NCBI GenBank assembly: GCA_000720995.1
Contig: JOEL01000010.1
Location: forward strand, 62,001-126,000
Length of the DNA stretch: 64,000 bases
Direction: 5' to 3'
Source of the DNA: Streptomyces celluloflavus
Lineage (GTDB): Bacteria > Actinomycetota > Actinomycetes > Streptomycetales > Streptomycetaceae
The notes below the pieces were generated by a model that was not told the origin of the DNA, did not search any database, and worked only from the letters and a program-made list of their open reading frames with translations. Shown piece after piece: positions 16,206-27,437 of this stretch; position 1 is the stretch's first letter; each line of letters begins with the position of its first letter. Position numbers and translations under genes: made by a program.

Positions 16206-17378
16206 GTGACGCGGTCGATGGGTGGCAGGACCGGCCGGGCCTCGGGGCGCACCGCGATCGAGGTGATCGGCCTCGGCAAGCGGTACCGCCGCCGCTGGGC
16301 GCTGCGCGACTGCACCTTCCGGTTGCCGGCCGGCCGTATCTGCGCCCTGGTCGGGCCCAGCGGCGCCGGCAAGACCACGCTGCTCTCGCTCGCGTCCGGG
16401 CTGATCCGGCCCACCGAGGGGGTCGTCCGGGCCGGCGGTGCGGACCCGGCCACCGCGTCCGGCCGGGTCCGCACCGCCCACCTCACCCAGGGCAAACCGC
16501 TCTACCCCCGGCTGACCGTCGCCGAGACGTTGCGGATGGGCCGTGAGCTCAACCCCGGCCGCTGGAACGGGGCGCGGGCGGAGCGGATCGTCCGGGACGG
16601 GCAGGTCCCCCTGGACGCCCGGGTCGGCACCCTCTCCGCGGGCCGGCGCACCCGCGTCGCGTTCGCCCTCGCGCTGGCCAAGGAGCCCGAACTCCTGCTG
16701 CTGGACGAGCCGCTGGCCGATCTCGACCCGCTCGGCCGGCACCAGATCGCCGGACTGCTGCTGGCCCAGGCCGCCGAGCACGGCACCACCATCGTCCTGG
16801 CCTCGCATGTGCTCGCCGAGCTGGACGGGATCTGCGACTACCTGCTCCTCCTGGGCGGCGGGCGGGTGCGGCTGGCCGGCGAGGTCGATGACGTCATCGG
16901 GGCGCATGCCCTGCTGATGGGGCCGCACGGAACTTCCGGCGGCCCGCCGCAAGGAATCGCCGGAGGGTCGCCGCGGGGCAGCGCCGCCGCCGGGCTGCCG
17001 CCGGAGATCGCTGCCCACACCGTCGTCGACGCACAGCTGACAGCTGGTCAACTCACCGCTCTGGTACGGCGAAAGGGGCCGTTCACCGGCCCCTGGGAAG
17101 CCGTGGAGCCGTCCTTGGAGGAACTCCTGCTCGCCTATCTGCGCGCGCCCGACGCGCCCGAGCTGATCGCGCCCAGCGCCGAACCGGTCTCGCCGCGGCT
17201 GCGCCACAAGCCCGGGGTGCCGGGCCTGCCCCGTAACGGGCCCGCGGCGGGGGCGGGTGCCGTACCGGTCACCCGGACCGGGCCCGCGGGCCGGGGCACC
17301 CCACATCCCGCCGGCCGGCCGGCGGTCGCCGGACCGGCGGTGTACGACCAGCACAACGGCAAGGGAGCGGTGGCATGA
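16206..17378 (+). CDS. ABC transporter ATP-binding protein, exporter type
   Basis: 390 residues from a GTG at 16206 behind a strong purine-rich ribosome-binding site (AGGAGGGGAAG). It has Walker A GPSGAGKTT and Walker B LLLLDEPLADLD with H-loop ASHVLAE. The signature is degenerate (TLSAGRRTR instead of LSGGQ). The last about 90 residues are a Pro/Gly/Ala-rich tail not needed for the ATPase fold. Domain order fits DrrA/YtrB-like exporters. The stop overlaps the permease start (ATGA). Substrate unknown. Confidence 0.85.
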   Translation: MTRSMGGRTGRASGRTAIEVIGLGKRYRRRWALRDCTFRLPAGRICALVGPSGAGKTTLLSLASGLIRPTEGVVRAGGADPATASGRVRTAHLTQGKPLYPRLTVAETLRMGRELNPGRWNGARAERIVRDGQVPLDARVGTLSAGRRTRVAFALALAKEPELLLLDEPLADLDPLGRHQIAGLLLAQAAEHGTTIVLASHVLAELDGICDYLLLLGGGRVRLAGEVDDVIGAHALLMGPHGTSGGPPQGIAGGSPRGSAAAGLPPEIAAHTVVDAQLTAGQLTALVRRKGPFTGPWEAVEPSLEELLLAYLRAPDAPELIAPSAEPVSPRLRHKPGVPGLPRNGPAAGAGAVPVTRTGPAGRGTPHPAGRPAVAGPAVYDQHNGKGAVA

Positions 17379-18433
17379 GTACGACGGCACACCAGGGGAC
17401 GGGCGGACGCGCGCACACCGCGGACGGCACGCAGGAGACGGGCCGTGCCGGTGAGGGGGGCGGCCGCACACCGCTGCGCGGGCTGGTCTGGCTGGTCTGG
17501 CGCCAGCACCGGGCCGCCTTCGGCGCGCTGTGCCTGATCGTGATCGGCGGCGCCGTCTGGCTCGCGGTACTGCGCGGCCGGATGGCCGGGTACCTCGACG
17601 CCCACCACATCGCCGGCTGCTCGCTCATCTCGCTGGACCCGCGGTGCGCGGGCACCCAGGAGGCGGTCTCCGACTTCCGCGGCGCCTACGCGCCGTCCCT
17701 CCGGTACGCCGCGATGGGGCTGCTGCTGTTCCCGGCCGTGGTCGGCGTGTTCCTGGGCGCCCCGCTGATCGCCCGCGAGCTGGAGAGCGGTACCCACAAG
17801 GTCGTCCTGACGCAGTCGGTGAGTCCGCTGCGCTGGCTGGCGGCGAAGACCGCGCTGCCCGCGCTGGCGGTGCTCGCCGCCACATCGGCGCTCTCGGCGG
17901 TCTTCGCCTGGGTCTGGCAGGTCGGCGGCGACGAGGTGTCCGGCACCTACTGGTACTCCGTGCTCGGCTTCAACGCGCTCGGCCCGGTGCCCGTCGCCTA
18001 CGCGCTGCTGGCCCTGGCCGTCGGCACACTGGCGGGTCTGCTGCTGCGCCGTACGGTCGCCTCGATGGCCGTCACGCTGGGCGTCATGGCGGTCGTCCAG
18101 AACCTGTTCCTGCTGGTCAGGCCGTATCTGCGGCCCACCGCGAGCGCCGTGTTCCCGAACCACGAGTCGGTCCAGCTGCCGGACGGCAGCTGGCCTCAGC
18201 AGCAGGGCTACGTCACCGGTTCCGGCGCCCGGCTCGCCGACAACGCGTGCGCGTCGTTCACCGGCGATTACGAAGCGTGCCTGCGCGACCACGGCGTGGC
18301 CGGCACGTACTACGACAACCACCCGGTGTCGCACCACTGGCCGCTGGCGTGGACGGAGGCCGGGATCGTGCTGGTCCTGGCGGTGGCGCTGACGGTGATC
18401 GTGTTCCGGGTGTTCAAGCGGCGGTTCGGCTGA
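17375..18433 (+). CDS. ABC transporter permease
   Basis: 352 residues with a hydrophilic N-terminal about 40 residues and six hydrophobic segments, including FGALCLIVIGGAVWLAVL, MGLLLFPAVVGVFLGAPL and the C-terminal AGIVLVLAVALTVIVFRV. APLIARELESGTHKVVLTQSVSPLRWLAAK is the coupling region typical of ABC-2-type permeases. A large external loop precedes the last helix. Coupled to the ATPase by a 4-nt overlap; together they form a two-component exporter. Confidence 0.82.
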   Translation: MSTTAHQGTGGRAHTADGTQETGRAGEGGGRTPLRGLVWLVWRQHRAAFGALCLIVIGGAVWLAVLRGRMAGYLDAHHIAGCSLISLDPRCAGTQEAVSDFRGAYAPSLRYAAMGLLLFPAVVGVFLGAPLIARELESGTHKVVLTQSVSPLRWLAAKTALPALAVLAATSALSAVFAWVWQVGGDEVSGTYWYSVLGFNALGPVPVAYALLALAVGTLAGLLLRRTVASMAVTLGVMAVVQNLFLLVRPYLRPTASAVFPNHESVQLPDGSWPQQQGYVTGSGARLADNACASFTGDYEACLRDHGVAGTYYDNHPVSHHWPLAWTEAGIVLVLAVALTVIVFRVFKRRFG

Positions 18434-18745
18434 GACGGCCGCCCCCGGGCTCCGTTCCAGGCCCCGGTTCCAGGCCCCGCCCGTGGGCCCGGAGCCGGGG
18501 CCGCCGCGGGTAGCGGGCCGCCCGGGGCACCGCCCTCCCCGCGCAGCCCAAGATCCGGTAAAACCCCGGGGAGTGGTGTCCCGCTTGCCTGGCCGCCATA
18601 TCCGCGTTACCGGCGATTCAATATCGCTTGCGAGCATCACTGAATGCAGCCCGCTGTGCCGAACACCCCCACCACGAGGCTCCGTATCGCTCCGTTCTTC
18701 CCGTCCGACGCGCCCGGAATCCCCGGAGCGCGGAAGAATGAGGAC
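18434..18745. other. Non-coding region upstream of ppk
   Basis: 312 bp. At its left end TTCCAGGCCCCG occurs twice (about 18455-18478). The right half is less GC-rich and must hold the ppk promoter. No gene is supported here. Confidence 0.5.
18601..18645 (+). promoter_or_regulatory. Possible ppk promoter / weak PHO-like repeats
   Basis: TCCGCGTTACCGGCG-ATTCAATATCGCTTGC-GAGCATCACTGAATG has TTCA/TCAC cores at roughly 11-nt steps and an AT-rich stretch. ppk is a known PhoP target in Streptomyces, but the match to the PHO consensus is poor. Confidence 0.25.
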
Positions 18746-21017
<2,272 letters not shown>

Positions 21018-21034
<17 letters not shown>

Positions 21035-22346
21035 TCTGCCGACCGGGGCGACGGCCGGTCCCCCCGGCACCGGACCCGACCCCGGCGGGGTGCCCGGCGC
21101 CCGTGCCGCGGTGGCGGACGGCCACCGCGCGCGCGGCGGCGGACCGGACGGGCGGTACCGGCCGGCGGACGCGTACGGACCCGTGGATGCGTACGGGCCG
21201 GTGGACGCGTACGAGCTGTCCGGGGCGTACGAACTGCTCGCGCCGAACGGGCTGTTCGGGCCGTACGGCGTCGACGAGCCGGGGCTCGGTGCCCGGACGG
21301 CCGGTGAGGTGTTCGCCGGCTATCTGCACCGGCACGCCGCGGACTTCCTGCGCAGCCTGCGGCTGCACCGCGAGAGCGGCTCGGACGCGGAAGGCGCCGG
21401 GGAGGCCGCCCGGCAACTGCGCGGCGCCGCCCGCCGGATCAGCGCCACGCTGCACACCTTCCGGCCGCTGACCGAGGAGGCGTGGGCCGACCAGCTCCGG
21501 GCGGAGCTGAGCTGGCTGTCGGGCACGTTCGCCCGCGAACAGACCTGCGCGGCCCGCCGCGACCGGCTGATGGCGGCGTTGCAGCGGCTCACGGGCCGGG
21601 GGGAGCGGGCCGGGGGGAGCGGCCGCGGTGACCGTACGGGCGCGGGGGCGGGCGCCGGGGCGCGGACCGCCGGGCGGGACGCCGAACCGGACGCCGAGCA
21701 GGATGCCGGGAGTGCGCTGTCGGCCGGTGCGGCGCGGGCCGGGGCGCTGCTGGACCGCCAGCTGACCCTCGCCCGCACCCGCGCGCACTCCGCCGCGCTC
21801 CAGGCGCTGGGTTCCTCCCGTTTCCACGCGGTGGCGGACTCCGTGGCGGTGCTCGCCTCCGAGGCGCCACTGGTCCGGCCGGCCGCGGAGCTGCCCGCCG
21901 CCGAGGCGCTGCCGCCGCTGGCCGGGCACGCGTACCGCCGGCTCGCCGAGGCGGTCGGCACGCTGCCGCTCTCCCGTACCGGGCACCCGTACCACGCCGA
22001 CGCGCTGGCCGCCGACCACCGCCAGGACACGCCCTGGCACCAGGTGCGGCTGCTGCTGCGGCTGAGCCGTTACGCCCAGGAGGTGATCGCGCCGGAGCGC
22101 GCCGATGCCCGGCTGGCGGAGGCGGGCCGGGCGCTGGAGCGGCACCGGGACGCCGCCGAGGCCGCCACCGCTGCCGCCGCCGCGGCCCGTACGCCCCGGA
22201 TCGCCCCGGCCACCGCGTACGCGCTGGGGGTGCTCCACGCCGACCAGCGGCACGAGGTGGCGGCGGCCCGGTTCGCGTTCGGCCGGGTGTGGCTGCCGGC
22301 CCCCGCGCCCGCGCCTGGTTCCGGACCGGGGCACGGAGCGGGCTGA
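21018..22346 (+). CDS. CHAD domain protein (polyphosphate-associated)
   Basis: 442 residues from a GTG at 21018 preceded by GGAGG at 21006-21010, inside the ppk coding end. CHAD is a helical bundle with conserved His and basic residues that binds polyphosphate; here these are in [16 protein letters not shown] and [17 protein letters not shown]. The N-terminus carries a small tandem repeat ([16 protein letters not shown]). The fixed pairing with ppk supports a role in polyphosphate metabolism or granules. No CYTH domain is fused. Confidence 0.88.
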
Positions 22347-22417
22347 GCCGGCGGCGGCCTGGCAGGCTTCGAGGGCACGGACGGCCGGACGGCCGGGCAA
22401 GGGGAAAGGACGGAGAC

Positions 22418-22849
22418 GTGACGGTGGCACAGAAGCCGGTACGGGCGGCGGGGTGTGTGCTGTGGCGCCGCGCACGGTCCGCGGACGGACTGGAGATCGC
22501 GCTGGTGCACCGCCCGAAATATAACGATTGGTCGCACCCCAAAGGCAAACTGAAGCGGGGTGAGGACGCCGCGGCCGGTGCGCTCCGCGAAACGCTGGAG
22601 GAGACCGGTATGACGTGCGACCTGGGGCCGGAACTCCCCACCGTCCGGTATCCGGTCAACGGCCGGCCGAAGGAGGTCCGCTACTGGGCGGCCGAGGCCA
22701 CCGGCGGCTCGTTCTATCCGAACGCGGAGGTGGACCGGATGCTCTGGCTCCCGCCCGCCGACGCGCGCCGCGTCCTCACCCAGGGATGGGACAGGGAGCT
22801 GGTGGACGCCCTCCTCGACGCGCTCGACGCGACCCGGGGCGCGTCGTAA
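22418..22849 (+). CDS. Nudix hydrolase, MutT-like
   Basis: 143 residues from the GTG at 22418. The Nudix box is complete: GKLKRGEDAAAGALRETLEE followed by TGM, matching Gx5Ex7REUxEExGU. WSHPKGKL before the box is as in MutT1-type proteins that hydrolyse oxidised nucleotides or diadenosine polyphosphates. Mycobacterial MutT1 carries an extra histidine-phosphatase domain that is absent here. It follows the CHAD gene by 71 bp in the same direction. Confidence 0.88.
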   Translation: MTVAQKPVRAAGCVLWRRARSADGLEIALVHRPKYNDWSHPKGKLKRGEDAAAGALRETLEETGMTCDLGPELPTVRYPVNGRPKEVRYWAAEATGGSFYPNAEVDRMLWLPPADARRVLTQGWDRELVDALLDALDATRGAS

Positions 22850-22903
22850 CGGCGAGCGCGGCGACGCGGGGCGGTGCGGGGCGGTGCGTGCGCGCGTCCG
22901 GCC

Positions 22904-23911
22904 TCAGCGCCGCCGCAGCGCCGGGTCGGCCACGGCCGGCGGTACGTAGTAGCTGTCCGCCCGGTTGAGATCGGTGCCCGGCGGCACGATCGCGTCGATC
23001 CGGTCCAGCACCTCCGCGCTCAGCGTCACCTCGGACCCCTCCAGCAGCCCGTCGAGCTGGTCGAGGGTGCGCGGGCCGATGATCACGGAGGTGACCGCCG
23101 GGTGGGACCGGACGAACGCGGTCGCCAGATGCGGCAGCGACAGGCCCGCCTCGGCCGCGACCTCGGCCAGCGCGCTGACCGCCGTCGCCTTCCGCGCGTT
23201 CTCCGGGATCGACAGATCGAACTTCTGCGCCTCCAGCCCGGCCCGCGAACTGGCCGACAGAGCACGCCCGGAGAGCCAGCCCGCGCTCAGCGGACCCCAG
23301 GTCAGCACGCCCATGCCGTAGCGCTGCGCGGTCGGCAGCACCGCGGCCTCCACGCTCCGCGCCAGGAGCGAGTACGGCGGCTGCTCGCTGCGGAAGCGGA
23401 TATGCCCGCGGCGCTCGGCGGTCCACTGTGCCTCGACGATCGCCTCGGCGGGGAAGGTCGAGGTGCCGACCGCCCGCACCTTGCCGGACCGTACGAGGTC
23501 GGAGAGCGCGGACAGCGTCTCGTCGATGTCGGTGGCCGGATCGGGGCGGTGCACCTGATAGAGGTCGATGTGGTCGGTACCCAGCCGGCGCAGGCTGTCC
23601 TCGACCGCCCGGACGATCCAACGCCGGGAGTTCCCGCCCTGGTTGGCGTCCGGGCCCATCGAATTGAAGAACTTCGTGGCCAGCACGACCTCGTCGCGCC
23701 GCCCCTTGAGGGCCTTGCCGACGATCTCCTCGGACTCGCCCGCCGCGTACACGTCCGCGGTGTCCACGAAGTTGATACCGGCGTCCAGCGCGCGGTGCAC
23801 GATGCGCACCCCGTCGTCGTGGTCCGTGTTGCCCCAGGCGCCGAGCATCATCGCGCCCAGCGCGTACTCGCTGACCGAGATACCGGTGCCGCCGAGGATC
23901 CTGCGCTTCAT
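22904..23911 (-). CDS. Aldo/keto reductase
   Basis: 335 residues from the ATG at 23911. AKR motifs: FVDTADVYAAGESEEIVGKA (catalytic Asp and Tyr), VLATKFF (Lys) and YQVHRPD (His), plus the NADPH site near SVIIGPRTLDQLDG. It belongs with YajO/YdjG-like general stress reductases; the substrate is unknown. Convergent with the Nudix gene. Confidence 0.88.
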   Translation of the reverse strand: MKRRILGGTGISVSEYALGAMMLGAWGNTDHDDGVRIVHRALDAGINFVDTADVYAAGESEEIVGKALKGRRDEVVLATKFFNSMGPDANQGGNSRRWIVRAVEDSLRRLGTDHIDLYQVHRPDPATDIDETLSALSDLVRSGKVRAVGTSTFPAEAIVEAQWTAERRGHIRFRSEQPPYSLLARSVEAAVLPTAQRYGMGVLTWGPLSAGWLSGRALSASSRAGLEAQKFDLSIPENARKATAVSALAEVAAEAGLSLPHLATAFVRSHPAVTSVIIGPRTLDQLDGLLEGSEVTLSAEVLDRIDAIVPPGTDLNRADSYYVPPAVADPALRRR

Positions 23912-24164
23912 GAGCCGCTCCTTCTCCGAATGGCCGGTGGGCACGGGCGCCGCGTACGGGCCGTGACCGGTGTGCGCACCACCTTGCTGCCCCGCCGCGG
24001 GGGCACCAGGCCCGTCGCAGCCCGGGTCCGGCGGAACCACCCGACCGGCCGGACCGCACGCCCCGGGATACGGCAGCTCCTGGACGCGCCGGAGCACCCC
24101 GTCCCGGCCGTGGTCACGGGCCGGGGCCCGGACACCCTGGCCCGGAACACGCCGGGCGCCCGGC

Positions 24165-25025
24165 TCACCCCCGAGGCGCCAGCGCCTCCCACCGCACCGT
24201 GACCTCGCCCTGGCGCCGGCGGCGCGGGTCGCCGGTGAGCGGCCAGTCCGCCGCCAGGGCGCGGACGGCGGCGAGCCAGCGCTGTCGCGCGCCCAGGGCG
24301 CCCAGCGGCGCGGCGCCGGCCCAGGCGCGGTCGAAATCGCGCAGGAAGGCGTGCACGGGCTCGCCCGGCACATTCCGGTGGATGAGCGCCTTCGGCAGGC
24401 GTTCGGCCAGGTCGGACGGGGTGTCCAGGGAGCCGAGCCGGGTCGCGAAGGTGACCGTGCGCGGCCCCTCGGGGCCCAGCGCAACCCAGACGTGCCGCCG
24501 CCCGATCTCGTCACAGGTGCCCTCGACCAGCAGCCCGCCGGGCGCCAGCCGCGCGCACAGCCGCTGCCACACGGCTGCCACCGCGTCCTCGTCGTACTGG
24601 CGCAGCACGTTCGCCGCCCGGATCAGGACCGGCGCGCGGCCCGGCCCGCCCGGCAGCGGCACCTCGAAACCGCCGTGGACGAAGTCCAGCCCCGCCCGCT
24701 CGTACGGCCGGGCCGCCTCGACCCGCGCCGGATCGATCTCGACGCCGACGACCCGCACCGCGGGGCAGGCCGTACGGAGCCGGGCCAGCAGCTCCACCGC
24801 GGTCCAGGGCGCGGCGCCGTACCCGAGGTCCACGGCGACGGGATCCGCGCTGCGCCGCAGCTCGGCGCCGTGCTCCGCGGCGATCCAGCGGTCCATGCGG
24901 CGCAGCCGGTTCGGATTGGTGGTCCCACGGGTGGCCGTTCCGACGGGCCGCACGGGCCGGGCGGGCCGGGCGGGTCGTACGGGCATGGATGCCGGAGCGG
25001 CGGGGGCGGAGGAGCGGCGGGCCAT
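24165..25025 (-). CDS. SAM-dependent methyltransferase
   Basis: 286 residues from the ATG at 25025 (MARRSS); a further upstream start is less likely because it adds an untypical segment. After a Pro/Arg-rich N-terminus with an ARPARPV-like repeat, the class I fold is visible: VDLGYGAAPWTAVELLARL (motif I), VVGVEIDPARVEAA (motif II), and LAPGGLLVEGTCDEIGRRH (post-motif III). I recognise it as the streptomycete protein usually found beside mshA. The methyl acceptor is unknown. Confidence 0.78.
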   Translation of the reverse strand: MARRSSAPAAPASMPVRPARPARPVRPVGTATRGTTNPNRLRRMDRWIAAEHGAELRRSADPVAVDLGYGAAPWTAVELLARLRTACPAVRVVGVEIDPARVEAARPYERAGLDFVHGGFEVPLPGGPGRAPVLIRAANVLRQYDEDAVAAVWQRLCARLAPGGLLVEGTCDEIGRRHVWVALGPEGPRTVTFATRLGSLDTPSDLAERLPKALIHRNVPGEPVHAFLRDFDRAWAGAAPLGALGARQRWLAAVRALAADWPLTGDPRRRRQGEVTVRWEALAPRG

Positions 25026-25180
25026 GGCATCGAGCCTAAGCGCCGGGGGCCGCCCGTCCGGCGGCTGGTCACGTTTTGGCAAAGTGCGGTGTGCGGGCGC
25101 CGGACGGAAATGGATGGCTGAGTTCCGTTGTTTCAGGGGGTCGGAGACGAGCAGCCGTCCCGGCTAGGAGGTAGCCCGCA

Positions 25181-26551
25181 GTGAGCCCAAAGGTGTCCCG
25201 GCTCCGCAGTCGTGGCCCCGGACCGTTCGCGGGCCCGTCCCGGCTGCGGCTGCCCGGCGGTCCGCGGCGGCCGCGCCGGGTGGCGATGCTCAGCGTGCAC
25301 ACCTCCCCGCTGCACCAGCCCGGCACCGGCGACGCGGGCGGGATGAACGTCTACATCGTCGAGCTGGCCAAGAAGCTCGCCTCGATCGACATAGCCGTGG
25401 AGATCTTCACCCGCGCCACCACCGGCGGCCTGCCGCCCACCGTCGAACTCTCCCCCGGCGTGCTCGTCCGGCACGTCGACGCGGGCCCCTACGAGGGCCT
25501 CGCCAAGGAGGAGCTGCCGGCCCAGCTGTGCGCCTTCACCCACGGGGTGATGCAGGCGTGGGCGGGCCAGCGCCCCGGCTATTACGACCTGGTGCACTCC
25601 CACTACTGGCTCTCCGGACACGTCGGCTGGCTCGCCTCCGAACGCTGGGGCGTCCCGCTCGTGCACGCCATGCACACCATGGCCAAGGTCAAGAACGCCG
25701 CGCTCGCCGCCGGTGACACCCCCGAGCCGTCCGCCCGGGTGATCGGGGAGACCCAGGTCGTCCGCGCCGCCGACCGCCTGATCGCGAACACCGCCGAGGA
25801 GGCGGGCGAGCTCGTACGGCACTACGAAGCCGACCCCGGCCGGGTCGCCGTGGTGCACCCCGGCGTCAATCTCGACCGCTTCCGGCCCGTCGGCGGCACG
25901 GTCACCGAGAGCCGGGCCGCGGCCCGTGCCCGCCTCGGCCTGCCGCAGGACGCGGTGATCCCGCTCTTCGCGGGCCGCATCCAGCCGCTGAAGGCCCCCG
26001 ACATCCTGCTGCGCGCGGTCGCCGTCCTGCTGGACGAGAACCCCGCGCTGCGCTCGCGGCTGGTCGTCCCGGTGGTCGGCGGGCCGAGCGGCAGCGGCCT
26101 GGCCAAGCCCGAGGGGCTCCAGAAGCTGGCCGCCCGGCTCGGGATCGCGGACATCGTGCGGTTCCGCCCGCCGGTCGGCCAGGAGCAGCTCGCCGACTGG
26201 TACCGCGCCGCCTCCGTCCTGGTCATGCCCTCCTACAGCGAGTCGTTCGGGCTGGTCGCCATCGAGGCGCAGGCATGCGGCACCCCGGTCGTCGCGGCCT
26301 CGGTCGGCGGTCTGCCGGTGGCCGTCCGTGACGGCGTCAGCGGCTTCCTCGTCCCCGGCCACGACCCGGCCGACTACGCCCGCGCGCTGGCCCGCTTCCT
26401 GGCCGACCCGTCGCTGGCCGGCCGGATGGGCACCGCCGCCGCCCGGCACGCCCAGTCCTTCGGCTGGGGCACCGCCGCCGCGGCCACCGGCGACGTCTAC
26501 GCCGCGGCGATGCAGGAACGACGCCGCCACCTGCGCCCCCTCCACGGGTGA
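25181..26551 (+). CDS. mshA: D-inositol-3-phosphate glycosyltransferase (mycothiol step 1)
   Basis: 456 residues from a GTG at 25181 with AGGAGG at 25166-25171. MshA joins N-acetylglucosamine from UDP-GlcNAc to inositol-3-phosphate, the first committed step of mycothiol synthesis. It is a GT-B fold, GT4 family enzyme. The acceptor side has [32 protein letters not shown] and [11 protein letters not shown]; the donor side has [20 protein letters not shown] and the E-x7-E motif in [20 protein letters not shown]. Length matches the family. Confidence 0.95.
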   Translation: MSPKVSRLRSRGPGPFAGPSRLRLPGGPRRPRRVAMLSVHTSPLHQPGTGDAGGMNVYIVELAKKLASIDIAVEIFTRATTGGLPPTVELSPGVLVRHVDAGPYEGLAKEELPAQLCAFTHGVMQAWAGQRPGYYDLVHSHYWLSGHVGWLASERWGVPLVHAMHTMAKVKNAALAAGDTPEPSARVIGETQVVRAADRLIANTAEEAGELVRHYEADPGRVAVVHPGVNLDRFRPVGGTVTESRAAARARLGLPQDAVIPLFAGRIQPLKAPDILLRAVAVLLDENPALRSRLVVPVVGGPSGSGLAKPEGLQKLAARLGIADIVRFRPPVGQEQLADWYRAASVLVMPSYSESFGLVAIEAQACGTPVVAASVGGLPVAVRDGVSGFLVPGHDPADYARALARFLADPSLAGRMGTAAARHAQSFGWGTAAAATGDVYAAAMQERRRHLRPLHG

Positions 26552-26573
26552 CCGCGTCCCTTACGATCCCCCC

Positions 26574-27170
26574 ATGGGCGAGGTGTCTGAGGTATCCGAG
26601 GAGTCCGGCGTGACGGGTGGGGCGTCGGCGAAGGGCGGGGCGAGCCCCGAGGACGGTGCGGCGACCGCGCGTGAGGTGATCGAGCGGACCCTCGGGGACG
26701 CCGGTCTGGAGTGGGAGTCCCCGTCCGGCGGCAGCTACGTCGTCAAGCTGCCCGGCACCCGCAAGCTCTCCACCACCTGCTCACTGATCGTCGGCAGGCA
26801 CTCCCTCTCCATCAACGCCTTCGTCGTCCGGCACCCGGACGAGAACCACGAGGCCGTCCACCGCTGGCTCCTCGAACGCAACATCCGTCTCTACGGCGTC
26901 AGTTACGCGATCGACAAGCTCGGCGACATCTACCTCGTCGGCAAACTCCCGCTCGCCGCCGTCACCGCCGATGAACTCGACCGCATCCTCGGCACGGTCC
27001 TGGAGAACGCCGACGGCAGCTTCAACACCCTGCTGGAACTGGGCTTCGCCACGGCCATCCGCAAGGAGTACGCCTGGCGGGTGTCCCGCGGCGAGTCCAC
27101 CCGCAACCTTGACGCGTTCACACATCTGACCCGGGGGGCGGGCGAGGGGGCGTCCGGCGGGGCGTCCTAG
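26574..27170 (+). CDS. YbjN-domain protein
   Basis: 198 residues from the ATG at 26574; TACGAT ends 6 nt before it and there is no Shine-Dalgarno, so the transcript is probably leaderless. After an acidic N-terminal tail the YbjN fold is seen: VIERTLGDAGLEWE, CSLIVGRHSLSINAFVVRHP and LYGVSYAIDKLGDIYLVGKL. YbjN proteins resemble type III secretion chaperones; the E. coli member affects motility and stress, and the actinobacterial role is unknown. The gene follows mshA by 22 bp, an order I remember as conserved. Confidence 0.82.
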   Translation: MGEVSEVSEESGVTGGASAKGGASPEDGAATAREVIERTLGDAGLEWESPSGGSYVVKLPGTRKLSTTCSLIVGRHSLSINAFVVRHPDENHEAVHRWLLERNIRLYGVSYAIDKLGDIYLVGKLPLAAVTADELDRILGTVLENADGSFNTLLELGFATAIRKEYAWRVSRGESTRNLDAFTHLTRGAGEGASGGAS

Positions 27171-27175
27171 CGGTC

Positions 27176-27210
27176 GTCCTGGGGGCTGTCCTGGGGGCTG
27201 TCCTGGGGGT
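27176..27210 (+). repeat. Three tandem 12-bp repeats
   Basis: GTCCTGGGGGCT is repeated three times, the last copy ending in T-for-C. Further right (27230-27330) short GTGCGAGGCC/CCCGCCCGCT blocks also recur. Gene-free; looks like slippage-prone spacer DNA before the next gene. Confidence 0.6.
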
Positions 27211-27437
27211 CGACCGTGGCTGGGCGGGCGCGGTGCGGTCCGCCTGCTGTACGACCCCGCCCGCTGTGCGAGGCCGCTCGCTGTGCGGGACCCCGCCCGC
27301 TGTGCGAGGCCCGGGTGCCCCGCCCGCCGCGGGCCCCTTCCGCCGCACGACCCCTTCCGCCCGCCCCGGCGGCATGGCATCCTCACGCCCGTCTCTCCTA
27401 TGAACAGCGTTCACATCCATGGAAGGCGGGCGGGCAC